The notes beneath the pieces were generated by a model. The model was not told the origin of the DNA. It ran no database searches and saw only the letters and a list, made by a program, of their open reading frames with translations. DNA of 64,000 bases from Rhynchopus sp. YZ270_cl-10 (lineage: Eukaryota; Euglenozoa; Diplonemea; Diplonemida; Diplonemidae): positions 558,001 to 622,000 of the forward strand of contig OZ037933.1 of the NCBI GenBank assembly GCA_964035575.1, given 5' to 3'. The translations under genes and the position numbers were made by a program. Shown here in pieces: positions 10,090 through 20,013 of this stretch (positions are counted from its first letter, which is position 1; every line of letters begins with the position of its first letter).

Positions 10090-10099
10090 GGGGGGGGGG

Positions 10100-11500
10100 G
10101 GTAGGGGGGGGTCACAAGGGGAGGACAATGCATTTTTTCAGGGTTTTTGAATTCTACGCGCAGCGCAGTGTCCGACCCCACAAGTCACTACCCAAGACCC
10201 CCCGGAAAACGTCCTGGAGGCCCGAAAATACCAAAAATAGTGACCGGAAGTGACCAGAAAATCAAAATTCCGAAAAAAAAAGGGGTCTTGGGACAGGGTC
10301 TGTACCTTGCATATTCCTATTTTTTAGCACATAAACGAGATATGGCCATGGCAACAGCCCATGACTCATATTTTAGGAAGTAAAGGATACATCTTGCCTA
10401 ATGTCATCTAATTGCGTTTGAATACAGCCAAAAGAAGACAAGACGGTCACCTGGCATCTGTATTTTGTGGGTCGTAGTGACCAATGTATACACGCGCTTA
10501 GGTACCCACACCATTAATAGGCCAGGGAGTGATCAATTTAGGGAGGAAAATTAGTCAGGTGTAAATTATCGAGCAGATCTGCCGTCACTGCCTCACCCGG
10601 TCCCTCAGGGTACCTTCCTTTTAAAAGAAACACCTCGTATGACTTTCCAGATATTGAAATGCCCAATTCCTCCCCTTGGTTTTGCAGTTCAGTCTGCAAT
10701 AGCCCTGTACTAGCCACGTATATGGATATCTAGTCATAGACTCGACTAAAGCACCGACCCGCATCTGCCTCGTCTTCTTTATCTTCTTCAGACCCCACAC
10801 TCAGATTATTGTGGGAGGAAAGAGACATCCCTCCTGAAGACGGACAGGCACGCCACAAAATATAGCGGCAAGAGCGGGGCGTCCTCAAAGCTCACAGGGA
10901 CAAGGAACGCCGTATTGGGAACTTAGGCACACTGCTCCAATGTGGCAAGGCCAGACTGCTTGACGACAAGCAATACGCAATGACCCGCGAGGAGGACGCG
11001 TGGGAGGCCCAATGCCACACACGTCACTTTCCTCCCCTTTTCGCGTGTTTTCTTAAACCCAATCTCCCCAGGGCTTGCAGAATCGCCTCTGAGGACACCT
11101 TCAGCAGGCCTACTCCACAGTGGATACGGCGCTTTGCCTTTACTGCCATTCCACTGCGCCTACACAAGGATTTTAGAGCGGACTTGGCGTAGAACTGCCG
11201 ATCCAGTGCCCCCGGTACTTTTCCCGCCCTCTCAATGCGTTCCAACGGTGTTTTTAATGGGTTTTGTTTGTACCCCGATTTGAAAGGTGCCAAAGTACAA
11301 ACCCTGTCCCAGGCCGTTATTTTTTTTTTTGAAAAATTCGAATTAGACCCCCACAAGTGCTCAGAAGTGTCCAAAACCAGGCGGAATTGAATTGTAGGTC
11401 ACCTGGGGACCATATTTTCTGCTTTTTCAGGGTGATGTCCATTTTTTTCTCAAAAAAAATTTTTTTTGGTCGGTGTCCTCACTTTTAACATGGGATGTGA
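10100..11500. other. gene-poor stretch
   Basis: Unique-looking sequence. A minus-strand open frame (11024-11374) contains SALKSLCRRSGMAVKAKRR and a C-terminal KHAKRGGK. It is compositionally coding-like but has no recognisable domain and no clear start, and could be an unrecognised exon or a transposon remnant. Nothing else stands out. Confidence 0.4.
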
Positions 11501-12361
11501 CCCCCCCTAGGCATACTGTGCAGGCGAGCCGTTTTTAGGCGAGTTTTTCGTTTTCCTGATTTTCAGGAAAAACTCGCCAAAAACTCGCCCTACTCGCCCA
11601 TTACTCGCCTATTACTCGCCAAAACTCGCCAAAAACTCGCCAAAACTCGCCTAAACTCGCCAAAAACTCGCCTAAACTCGCCTAAACTCGCCCACATTTG
11701 GGTGCAAATCCTGGTGCACATACGCACCTTGGGGGTGAAAATGTGCACCAGGATGTGAAAATGGAGGGCGGGGGTGACTGAGGACAACATGCCACTCGAA
11801 AACACACAAAAAAATTGAAATTGTGTCACTTGTACGTCTAAAGGCAACCATGTCACGGCAGTGGCTGACAGGCATGTATGTAAACATTTGCTCCAGGGGA
11901 AGATCCAAGCGTGCCATAGATCCCGGGGGACAAGGCGTGCTACAATCCGGAGGATGACGAAGACATGAGCCGGGGCTACACTCGCTATACAACAATGTCC
12001 TCGCCATGCCGGTAAATGGCAACCCTGCAGGCCACCCCTTGGCGGTATTCCACCACGACTACATCGCACCCATCTGTGCAAACTTCATGGATCCGCAGAA
12101 GCTACAGCTGGACTGGTGGTACTGGTTGTGGAAGCCTACAAAGCAAACTGTAGAGGTCTTGTTCAAGTGGAACGAAAAAATTTTTCTCTTCAAAACTCAA
12201 ATTTCCATCATATTTTCGTGTGTACACTTTTCCCAAGGTAAAATCCCTACCAAAAAAAAAACTCGCCAAAACTCGCCCCCCAAAAATGGGCGAGTTTTAG
12301 GCGAGTTTTTGGCGAGTAGGCGAGTTTTTTTTACTCGCCCGCACAGTATGCCTAGGGGGGG
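11501..12361. mobile_element. inverted-repeat element with ACTCGCC arrays (element C)
   Basis: TAGGCATACTGTGC (11508-11521) and its complement (12341-12354) form terminal inverted repeats. These extend outward as C7 on the left and G7 or more on the right, so the G/C runs look like part of the repeat. Just inside both ends lie arrays of ACTCGCC/GGCGAGT units (11525-11697 and 12260-12340). The middle, 11870-12170, is GC-richer with coding-like composition and may be a captured gene fragment. Confidence 0.7.
11870..12170 (+). pseudogene. coding-like fragment captured inside element C
   Basis: A plus-strand frame from about 12006 reads MPVNGNPAGHPLAVFHHDYI and continues with WWYWLWKPTKQTVEV. 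Composition and residue use look like real protein, but there is no upstream exon structure. The family is not recognised. Its position between the ACTCGCC arrays suggests a host gene piece carried by the transposon. Confidence 0.3.
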
Positions 12362-12820
12362 GGGGGGGGGGGGCTTTTTGTTTATGCGTAAAGTGTGTAA
12401 TAAATATTCTGTGTTGACATTTTTATTACTGCAGTACGCTCCCACTGAGTACCTTGGCCTAGAGGAAAACCTCTTTGAGGCCAAAAAAAAAAAACACAAA
12501 TAGAAGGACGGATGTGCCTTAGAGGCAGACATCTACAAATATAGGGGAGATTGGTGCGTGAATCTATCTTCAAGAAAATGAAATGAACAAAAAGAATATA
12601 ATAAAAAAAAAACACACACACACACACACAACATTTGGGACCATATTCTGCGAGAGAGTGACCCCTATTAGTCATCAGACATACAACAAACCTCTTGACC
12701 ACACGGCAGTGAGGACCCACAGAAAACAGACTAAATCATTTATTTCGCCTGAGAAAAAATAAGACTCGTACACCACTCCCCCCTCTAAGCGGGGTTACTT
12801 TTTTGAAAAATGAATAATTG
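12362..12820. other. gene-free stretch
   Basis: G-run, A-runs and a short CA microsatellite (12610-12629). No exon seen. Confidence 0.5.
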
Positions 12821-12824
12821 ATAA

Positions 12825-13088
12825 CATGTAGACATGTAGACATGTAGACATGTAGACATGTAGACATGTAGACATGTAGACATGTAGACATGTAGACATG
12901 TAGACATGTAGACATGTAGACATGTAGACATGTAGACATGTAGACATGTAGACATGTAGACATGTAGACATGTAGACATGTAGACATGTAGACATGTAGA
13001 CATGTAGACATGTAGACATGTAGACATGTAGACATGTAGACATGTAGACATGTAGACATGTAGACATGTAGACATGTAGACATGTAGA
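12825..13088. repeat. octanucleotide array (ATGTAGAC)n
   Basis: About 33 virtually perfect tandem copies of an 8 bp unit. The minus-strand open frames across it (MSTCLHVY repeats) are a by-product of the absence of stops in the unit. Confidence 0.95.
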
Positions 13089-13274
13089 CCTCGCTTTTTA
13101 ACAGTAATCCAAGAACCTTGGGGTCCAAATAATGGCAGATTTTGGGTAATTTGTCGCTGTTTTTTTTTTTTGGACGCCAAACAGATTTGGAAATACTGAA
13201 GAGTGGCGTGCCTCTTGAAAGGCTGTTCGCTCAGGTTCTGCGTGCTGACACAAAACAAAAAAAAAAAGGTAGAT

Positions 13275-13392
13275 TTTGACATACAACAGCGCTCTCGTGA
13301 ACAGTGTACCTTTGGTACAATGACCGGGTATACCGAGGGGTGGACACCCCAACCATGCTGTCCTACAATCCATTTCGTGGTTTACATCTGAT
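13275..13392 (+). repeat. R4 long cassette
   Basis: It matches 24895-25000 over about 110 bp: CTCTCGTGAACAGTGTACC, TTTGGTACAATGACCGGG, and the tail TCCTACAATCCATTTCGTGG. GTACC/GGTAC can pair. Confidence 0.75.
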
Positions 13393-13510
13393 ATAAAAAC
13401 TTAGTAAGTACTGGTCAATAAACCAGTTAATGTACTGGTCATTGCCTTATACTTTCCTTTATCATCGTTGTACACGACGCGACGAATTCCTGAATGGGGG
13501 GAAAATAAAA

Positions 13511-13590
13511 GAGAAGTTGAAAGTGCAAACGTCTCACCGTTCATTGGACGCAGACACCTGGTTCTCCGCGGGTTATCGAAACCCCAGAGC
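13511..13590 (+). repeat. R5 cassette
   Basis: R5 family (see 33800): AGAAGTTGAAAGTGCAAACG, then a hairpin CGCGGGTTATCGAAACCCC. Confidence 0.7.
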
Positions 13591-13876
13591 ACAAATAAAA
13601 GAGAGAGGTAACTAGAGAGGTAGGGCAGGGAGGAAGATGTGAAGAAGGGAAGTGGGGGCACATCCCCTGGGTGGACAACACCATTGGAAGAAGGAAGTGG
13701 GTGGGTGACAGTGTGGGTTTAATACAGCACCCGAAAAGTTTAGTTCAGTTTAATACACTGGGGGGGGGGGGAGAAATACAGACTGAAAGCCTCTTTGCTT
13801 ACCTTGTGCGGTCGCTCTGTTCTTATAAGTGGAAAAAAAAAAGAAAGTGACGTTGCACAGCGGGATGCAGACAAAA

Positions 13877-13905
13877 AAGAGAAGTTGAAAGTGCAAACGC
13901 CCCCT
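13877..13905 (+). repeat. R5 cassette, 5' part only
   Basis: AGAAGTTGAAAGTGCAAACG followed by C/T-rich sequence. Confidence 0.6.
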
Positions 13906-14026
13906 TTTTTTCTCTCTTTTTTTTTGAAAAAAGAGATCGACTCAGAAAAAAAAAACAGGGACCCCACAAGGCAAAGAGAAGCCCACCAGCTCATATATCC
14001 CCCACACAGCTCCAAAAAAAGAAAAC

Positions 14027-14066
14027 GTGTACGATGGATGTACCTCTCGTGCACACACACACACAT
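14027..14066 (+). repeat. R3 hairpin cassette
   Basis: R3 family (see 30174): GATG..TGTACCTCTCGTGCACA, with TGTAC/GTGCACA arms. It runs into a CA microsatellite. Confidence 0.65.
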
Positions 14067-14319
14067 TGTGATCATCGAAACAAGAATCGTTTTTTTTTTT
14101 TTTTTCTTTTTTTTCGATAACTTTCGAGAAGAAAAGAAGGCACAAAACGTGGGGTGATTTGGGGTACCATTCGTCCATGAGAATCACAACAAAAACACAC
14201 GAAAAAGAGAAAAATCTTGGGCTGGACGTATAATTGCATCCGGGGGGGGGGAGCCCTTTTGTGGCACTTCCTCCTGAAACTCTATGAAGGACTTAATATG
14301 ATAATTTAAACAAAACGGT

Positions 14320-14352
14320 AAGATGAACCTGAGCCTCTCGTTTCTTAGGCAC
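14320..14352 (+). repeat. R2 hairpin cassette
   Basis: AAGATGAACCTGAGCCTCTC followed by GTTTCTTAGG, an R2 family copy. Confidence 0.65.
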
Positions 14353-14521
14353 TACAAAAAGAGAAACAATAAAAGAAGAGAATAGAGAGAGAAAACGAGG
14401 TGAAATATCGGGCTTCGGCCAAGGTAAGACGGGTAGAGGGGGGAGAGAGGGAGGGGAAGATCGGTTGTGGGAGTGGAGGAGGCTCGCTTCCTTTGGCCGG
14501 TTCGCTTTTTTTTCTTTTTTT

Positions 14522-14573
14522 TGAAAACTTGGTTGTATTAGTGTAGACCACCCAAGGATGAACTCCACTATAC
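14522..14573 (+). repeat. R1 cassette (family description)
   Basis: R1 is a roughly 50 bp module: GAAAACTTGGTTGTATTAG, then TGTAG, then a CCACCC-type centre, then CTCCACTATA. AGTGTAG and CTCCACT can pair as an imperfect stem. There are two subtypes with centres GAGGATGAA or TAGAGTGTG. On the opposite strand most copies end in TTTTC followed by an A-run, as a small polyadenylated retroposed RNA would. At least eleven copies lie in this window, in both orientations and in introns and intergenic DNA. Confidence 0.8.
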
Positions 14574-14580
14574 AAAAAAA

Positions 14581-15026
14581 AACAAGTAATTGCTATCGGA
14601 AAAAAAACGGCGTGTGATGTGGAACTCCACCCTGTAGAAGTAACCTACAACACACCCAGCACTCTGCTCTTCTGCAGGTATGATAACGCTCTTCGTACGC
14701 TGCCAGACCCACTGGGACGCCTGCATCTGAAACGTTCAAGAAGGGGGGCTGTCCTCTTCGTCCAGCACCATCTGATCGATAGCGTTGTTGGACGTAGTCT
14801 CGGCAGGCTCGGCGTGTTCCAGCAGCTCGTTTTTGTCCACAGGGTCCCACGCAGTGTCGTCGTCGTTGGAGCAGTGCGGAAGAAGCACAGAATGCACAGA
14901 CGACAACACATCGATCACACCAGGCACATCAGCACCTCCAGCAAATCGCTAGGATGCTACGGTGCTTTCGAAAATCACGCGGGGTTTTCCACAGCACACC
15001 CCGTTTTTTTCTTAGCAATTAGTTGT
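14581..15026. mobile_element. 446 bp inverted-repeat element, copy 1
   Basis: The two ends are an imperfect inverted repeat of about 45 bp (ACAAGTAATTGCTA, then AAACGGCGTGTG, at the left; its complement near 14982-15026). Copy 2 is 18857-19295. The minus strand carries a coding-like stretch with PGVIDVLSSVHSVLLPHC and NNAIDQMVLDEEDSPP. This frame stops, and another frame reads LRRALSYLQKSRVLGVL. No family is recognised. Confidence 0.65.
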
Positions 15027-15280
15027 TCTTGTTGTTCTTGTAATTTTCAACCACCTTCCTTCAACCCTTGTAGGATCAGTTCTAATTTTTTTTCGCGAAA
15101 ACTTGAAATTACACATTTCAAGAGAACAAATTAAAAAGGGTCCTTATTTGCATTTTTGGGCTCCGCCCGTGCAGTGGTGGGGTCAATCTCGAAAATTGGA
15201 CAATTTTTTGACCACTTAAATTTTGAGAAATATGAGCCCGGTTGCTTATACGTGGGGCCCATTTTTGGCCAAAATTTTCC
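14581..15280. repeat. left arm of a 0.7 kb inverted duplication
   Basis: It matches the reverse complement of 18602-19295. The pair includes the 446 bp element and about 250 bp of common flank, so it is a segmental inverted duplication rather than two independent insertions. The spacer is about 3.3 kb. Confidence 0.85.
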
Positions 15281-15446
15281 TCAAAATCCGGGTTTGTAAA
15301 ATTGACCCTTTCCCCCCCCCACATCGATTTCAATACTATACCTTACTTCACCTACGGTTGCCCTTACAGGGGGGGTGAAGGAAGGTAAGTTGAAAACGCT
15401 TTTACGTCACCGCTGATGAACACGATGATTTATTTTATTTTTTTGA

Positions 15447-15515
15447 TAAATTGTTGGAGTAGTGTAGTTGCCTCGGTTGTGTTGCCACAGTTGTGCAATC
15501 TCCACTGTCTTTTTT
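15447..15515 (+). repeat. R1-like variant
   Basis: TTGGAGTAGTGTAGTTGCCT, then GTTGTGTTG and CAATCTCCACTGT. A close match is at 50522-50585. It shares the AGTGTAG/CTCCACT arms of R1. Confidence 0.6.
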
Positions 15516-15532
15516 GAAAACTTTTTTACCAT

Positions 15533-15640
15533 CCCTTTTTAGGGAACGGGAGCATATGTACCGGTCCTGGAAGCTCCCAAGAAAAAATGGAGTCGGCAGG
15601 ACTTAATAGGAAGTTGCCTTTCCTAAACGTGCACACAACT
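15533..15640 (+). repeat. R15 repeat, copy 1
   Basis: It matches 27650-27755 in inverted orientation: GGGAACGGGAGCATATGTACC, shared AAAATGGAGTCGG and AGGAAGTTGCCTTTCC. About 105 bp. Confidence 0.65.
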
Positions 15641-15748
15641 GGCAAAAAAAAAGGGGGGTGTCGCCACTCACCTATATCATCATTGAAATACCATTGCTTA
15701 CCAATGGTCCACTCCAATATTGTTGCCCCTCTTTTTCAAAATCATTTT

Positions 15749-15800
15749 TTGAAAACTTGGTTGTATTAGTAGCCGCCCTAGAGTGTGCTCCACTATATAT
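15749..15800 (+). repeat. R1 cassette
   Basis: R1 copy of the TAGAGTGTG subtype. Confidence 0.75.
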
Positions 15801-16254
15801 ATTTTTTTTGTATGAGTGAATAGACTAACCCCCTAAGGGATAACTGATTCTACCACAAATACCACTTTGCTGATCATTTAAACATAGAAAACTGAACACT
15901 CATCACAAGAAGAAGAAAAAAGCCCGTGGGAGAGGTTGTGGTGAAACGCGCACACATTTCAATAAAGAAAAAAGTTTACTTGAAATACAACAGCCCGCTC
16001 GTGACAGTGTACAAAGAAAAAAGGGGGGGGGGGGGGGGGAGTTTGGATAGATGGTCATATCAATTGTTGTCACATAAAAGCGTCAGTCTAGAGGGGAGTT
16101 TGAATGAAAGTTGTTGTTTTTTTTTTTTTTTGCTTTGTGCTCTTTTTGTATTCCACTAACATTACATTAACACATTACGTTACAATGGGACGTCCCAGGG
16201 GAGGGTGGAATAGTATAGACACTGCCCACAGCACATCGTGACACCACTTCCAAG

Positions 16255-16437
16255 GGGGGTTTGAATGAAAGTTGTTGTCTTTGCTTTGTGCTCTTTTTGT
16301 TAAGAGAGTCCAGAGGGAATTTGAAAAAGTTTGTTTCAACTTTGTTGTTCTTGTTTTTTTTGTTTTTGCTACTCTGTTTGTTTTGTATTGCATTTCATTG
16401 TAGTACTTTGTAAGTTGAGAGGTAGGTGCACTTCTTT
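16255..16437 (+). repeat. R10 repeat copy
   Basis: Module with TTGAATGAAAGTTGTTGT, GCTTTGTGCTCTTTTTGTT and GTAGTACTTTGTAAGTTGAG. Related copies are at 40970-41075, 52017-52135 and 52668-52705. Confidence 0.7.
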
Positions 16438-16510
16438 GTTAAGATAGCGACTAATTCCGTTAGAACAAAAAAAAAAAAAAGATCGGGTCTTTTGTTTGTG
16501 CGCTCAAAGC

Positions 16511-16685
16511 CGGAAAACAAAAAGGTGAAAAAAAAAAATGTGTTAAAACTGAAGTATAGTTGTTGTGGTTAATTGAGCACTCAAAGAAACAAAGCTTCCG
16601 TATTTTTTTTTTTTTTCAATCCGTTTTTTGTTTGCCCCGCAAGCGCTTGCCTCCAATCTTTTTTGGAACAACAAATTGTTTTAAA
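16511..16685. repeat. R8 repeat copy 2
   Basis: Match to 5240-5400 (see that entry). Confidence 0.75.
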
Positions 16686-16938
16686 AATAATAATGGGTTA
16701 GTTCTCTCTCTTTTTTGAGATTTGTCCAAATTTTTGCGGAGCTTTTGGTGATCCACGGAGAACGACACTCTGTGTGACAGCGAGTGATATACCTAGTGAT
16801 TACTCATCTAAGAAAAAAAAAGAAGAAAAAGGGGAAGGGGCGAGCGTATACAATATCAGGCTTCCGGAAGAAAGTATTGCACTTTGAGACGGTGGGAGGG
16901 TCATGAGTGATAGGGGAGGAATACGGGGGAGGGATCAC

Positions 16939-16964
<26 letters not shown>

Positions 16965-16969
<5 letters not shown>

Positions 16970-17010
16970 GAGGATGAACCTAAGCCTTTCGTCGCGTAGT
17001 CTCCTTTAAA
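16965..17010 (+). repeat. R2 hairpin cassette
   Basis: GATGAACCTAAGCCTTTCG, then CGTAG, after a 26-base A-run. Confidence 0.6.
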
Positions 17011-17580
17011 ACAAAGATTAGCGTATTCATAAAAATGTTAGACCGTAAAAAAAAAGGTCGAACTTCCAGAAAAAATATTGAAAAGGTCGAACATTTTTGA
17101 CGGTCGATAATTTGACGAATACGGTACACATAAAATTTACCTTAGAACACGTGAATAAAAAACACAATTACATTTTCTCCCCTCGGGGAGGGGAATCGGC
17201 GGGGGGATGAAAAGGGGGAGAGATTTGATAAGCAGTCCCAGAAGGATGGCCTCTTTTTCCTTTTTTTGATTGATTTATTTTAAAATTAGATTTTTTGTTG
17301 TATCGACAATCACCTACCGAGGTAGGATCTGTACACAATGTCGCCCTAAGGCTTTGTACTTAATCGGTATGGACGGAGGCCATCCTCAACCCTAGAAAGT
17401 AGCTTTTATTTGTTGATTAGCATTCAAAGTGCTGTTTTATACACAAAAGTTGCATCTTCAAAGTTTTCCCTGGTTTTTTTTTTGTTATATTTTTTTTTTT
17501 TTTGTTTTTTTTTTTGCGTCGACAATCGCCTTAGTACCTCCATCGTGGTGTGGGGTAGGGTATGTACTCTAGTACTGTCG
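17011..17580. other. gene-free stretch
   Basis: A/T homopolymers and two R13-type strings (TTGTATCGACAATC near 17288 and CGTCGACAATCGCCTTAG near 17516). A third relative is at 29013-29125. No exon seen. Confidence 0.5.
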
Positions 17581-17670
17581 TCCACCAAACGTTGGTGGGG
17601 TATTAACTTGGTAGATTTGGGGTCGGGGAAAAAAGTTGGTGGGTTTTTACCCTACCAACGTTAGGTGGAT
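17581..17670. repeat. small foldback, about 90 bp
   Basis: TCCACCAAACGTTGGTGGGG at 17581 pairs imperfectly with CCTACCAACGTTAGGTGGA at 17651, as a miniature inverted-repeat element would. Confidence 0.6.
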
Positions 17671-17813
17671 GATCGTACCATAGGAGTCCAAATAACTTGG
17701 CGTCCAAAAATAAGTTTGCCGAATTTGAGTATTTTTTTTTTTGGGGGTAATTTGACGACTTTTTTTTGAAAGCGAAACCACATTTGGACTATCTGTACAT
17801 TAGTATACATTAC

Positions 17814-17875
17814 TTTATTTCAATCATATGCATTCAATATATTGAGAGCATAGGTTCTCGAGATCAACAAAAAAA
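17814..17875 (+). repeat. R16 repeat
   Basis: TATTTCAATCATATGCATTC, then AATATATTGAGAGCATAGG, then ATCAACAAAAA. Other copies are at 18030-18090 and 39808-39868. Confidence 0.65.
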
Positions 17876-18029
17876 AAAAACTGTTGATCCCTTTTCCCAT
17901 TGATTACAATTTGGAAGAAGAAAAAAAAAGCTCGGTATTTCATTTTCCCTTCTTTTCGTTGTGGCGAGGCGCTCACCTTTTAAAAAAAAAGGAAAGGGAA
18001 GAAAAGGGAAGGAGCAAAGAGGAAAAAAA

Positions 18030-18090
18030 ATATTTCAATCATATGCATTCAATAAATTGATAGCATAGGTAAAAGGGATCAACAAAAAGT
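18030..18090 (+). repeat. R16 repeat
   Basis: Second copy, about 210 bp from the first. Confidence 0.65.
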
Positions 18091-18239
18091 GTTGCCCATA
18101 TTTTTTTTTTTTCCTTTTTTTTTTGGAAAAAATGAAATTTTGAAACGATTTTTTTTTGGGGATGTGTCTCGCTGCGTGCACACATACACACAACATTGAA
18201 AACAAAATCAAAAAAAAGGGGGGAAGAAAAGAAGAAAAT

Positions 18240-18272
18240 TTGTAAGACCAATGTACCTCTCTCGTACACCAA
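18240..18272 (+). repeat. R3 hairpin cassette
   Basis: AATGTACCTCTCTCGTACACC; TGTAC/GTACA can pair. Confidence 0.55.
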
Positions 18273-18601
18273 CCATAGAACCTTACTACTGATCGCGTTG
18301 GAACACGCGGAAAAAAAAAAAAAAAAAGAGAAAAAACTTGAACAGGCCAAAAGCTAAATCGCCTCCTTTCTCCCGACATTTTTGAAAATGAGTTCCCCCC
18401 CTTTATTTGCACGAAGGCCGCAGGCTACTTAGGGGGTAAGTTTGGTGACTAAAGTGACCGTAAAAAAAATATATGAAAAGATCGAGTGTCAAATCGTCGA
18501 AAAACAGCCTTTTTGGGATGGTTTGGAAAAAAAAAAAGCCGCCTGCGGCGGCACGCCCAACCCCCCTTTCTCAGCCCAGAACACCAAGATTCTGCCAGTG
18601 C

Positions 18602-19295
18602 AGGAAAATTTTAGCTGAAAATGGGCCCCACGTATAAGCAACCGGGCTCATATTTCTCAAAATTTAAGTAGTCAAAAAATTGTCCAATTTTCGAGATTGA
18701 CCCCACCACTGCACGGGCGGAGCCCAAAAATGCAAATAAGGACCCTTTTTAATTTGTTCTCTTGAAATGTATAATTTCATGTTTTCGCGAAAAAAATTAC
18801 AACTGATCCCTACAAGGGTTGAAGGAAGGTGGTTGAAAACAACAGTAACAACAAGGACAAGTAATTGCTAAGGAAAAACGGGTGTGCTGTGGAAAACTCC
18901 GCGCGATTTTCGAAACCACCGTAGCATCCTGGCGATTTGCTGGAGGTGCTGATGCGCCTGGTGTGATCGATGTGTTGTAGTCTGTGCATTCTGTGTTCCT
19001 TCCGCACTGCTCCAACGACGACGACAATGTGGGGAGCCTGTGGACAAAAACGAGCTGGAACACGCCGAGCCTGCCGAGCCGACGTCCAACAACGCTATCG
19101 AGCAGATGGTGCTGGACGAAGAGGACAGCCCCCCCCTTCTTGAACGTTTCAGATGCTGGCGTCAGTGGGTCTGGCAGCTTACGAAGAGCGTTAGCATACC
19201 TGCAGAAGAGCAGAATGCTGGGCGTGTTGTAGATTATTTCTACAGGATGGAGTTCCACATCACACCCCGTTTTTTTTCCGATAGCAATTACTTGT
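18602..19295. repeat. right arm of the 0.7 kb inverted duplication
   Basis: Reverse complement of 14581-15280. It includes the 439 bp element copy 2 (18857-19295), whose plus strand carries PHCSNDDDN and NNAIEQMVLDEEDSPP in a frame offset from ALAYLQKSRMLGVL. A diverged direct copy of its outer part lies at 19365-19480. Confidence 0.85.
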
Positions 19296-19299
19296 TTTT

Positions 19300-19978
19300 T
19301 TTTTTTTTTTTGAAAAGTTGGGCTTTCAGCCCTGAAAATGGTCCCTACTGAGGTGTGTGGGCTCATACTTGGCAAAATTTAAGTCATTGCATTTTTGTCC
19401 ATTTTTTCATATTGACCCCACCGCAGACTGGGTTGAGCTCAAAAATGCAAATATGGAGGCTTTTGGAGCCCAAAAACGTACCCCCAATTCCCCCCCTTTA
19501 TTTGCTCCCTTTTTGGACATTTGGCCTCCCGGACCCCCCTATTTAGCTTTAGGCCTGAACTTGAAATATAATTGACACAAAACACATCTTTTTAAAGAAA
19601 AATGCCTCAAAGAATGGTAGGGCATCGTGGAGTGTGAATAATTGACACCACATAAAATAATATTATTTCTACACACGTCCCGGACTTAAAAAAAGGACCA
19701 CCAAACCTTCCCTAACAGGAGGGTAAACGCAGGTCGTTTTCAATCTTTACACCTACAGTCTGATCCAGAATAATATTTGTGAAAAAGCTTTCATGAAAAA
19801 AAGGGGTGTTCCCACATCCTTGAAGATGGGAAAGCCATGCTTTTTTTTTCGCCTCCCACAAAAGCCCGAATAAGAGCTCTTGGATCTCCTAACAAGAGGT
19901 TTTCTCCCTCGGAAAGGGGGAAAAAACCCCCCACCAGAGGTGACGTGATTCCTGCTTGAACAAAAACCATTTTAATTT
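19300..19978. other. gene-free stretch downstream of MIOX
   Basis: Apart from the diverged repeat at 19365-19480 I see only A/T- and C-runs. Part is presumably the MIOX 3' UTR. Confidence 0.45.
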
Positions 19979-20013
19979 AAAATTTTTCGACCCTACCTTT
20001 ACTTTTTGCATAA

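Noticed and set aside
12736-13282. Open frames made of MSTCLHVY repeats
   Set aside because: Translation of the octanucleotide array.
13511-13590. tRNA-like arm GGGTTATCGAACCC in R5
   Set aside because: The loop has four bases rather than seven and no acceptor or anticodon arm is present.
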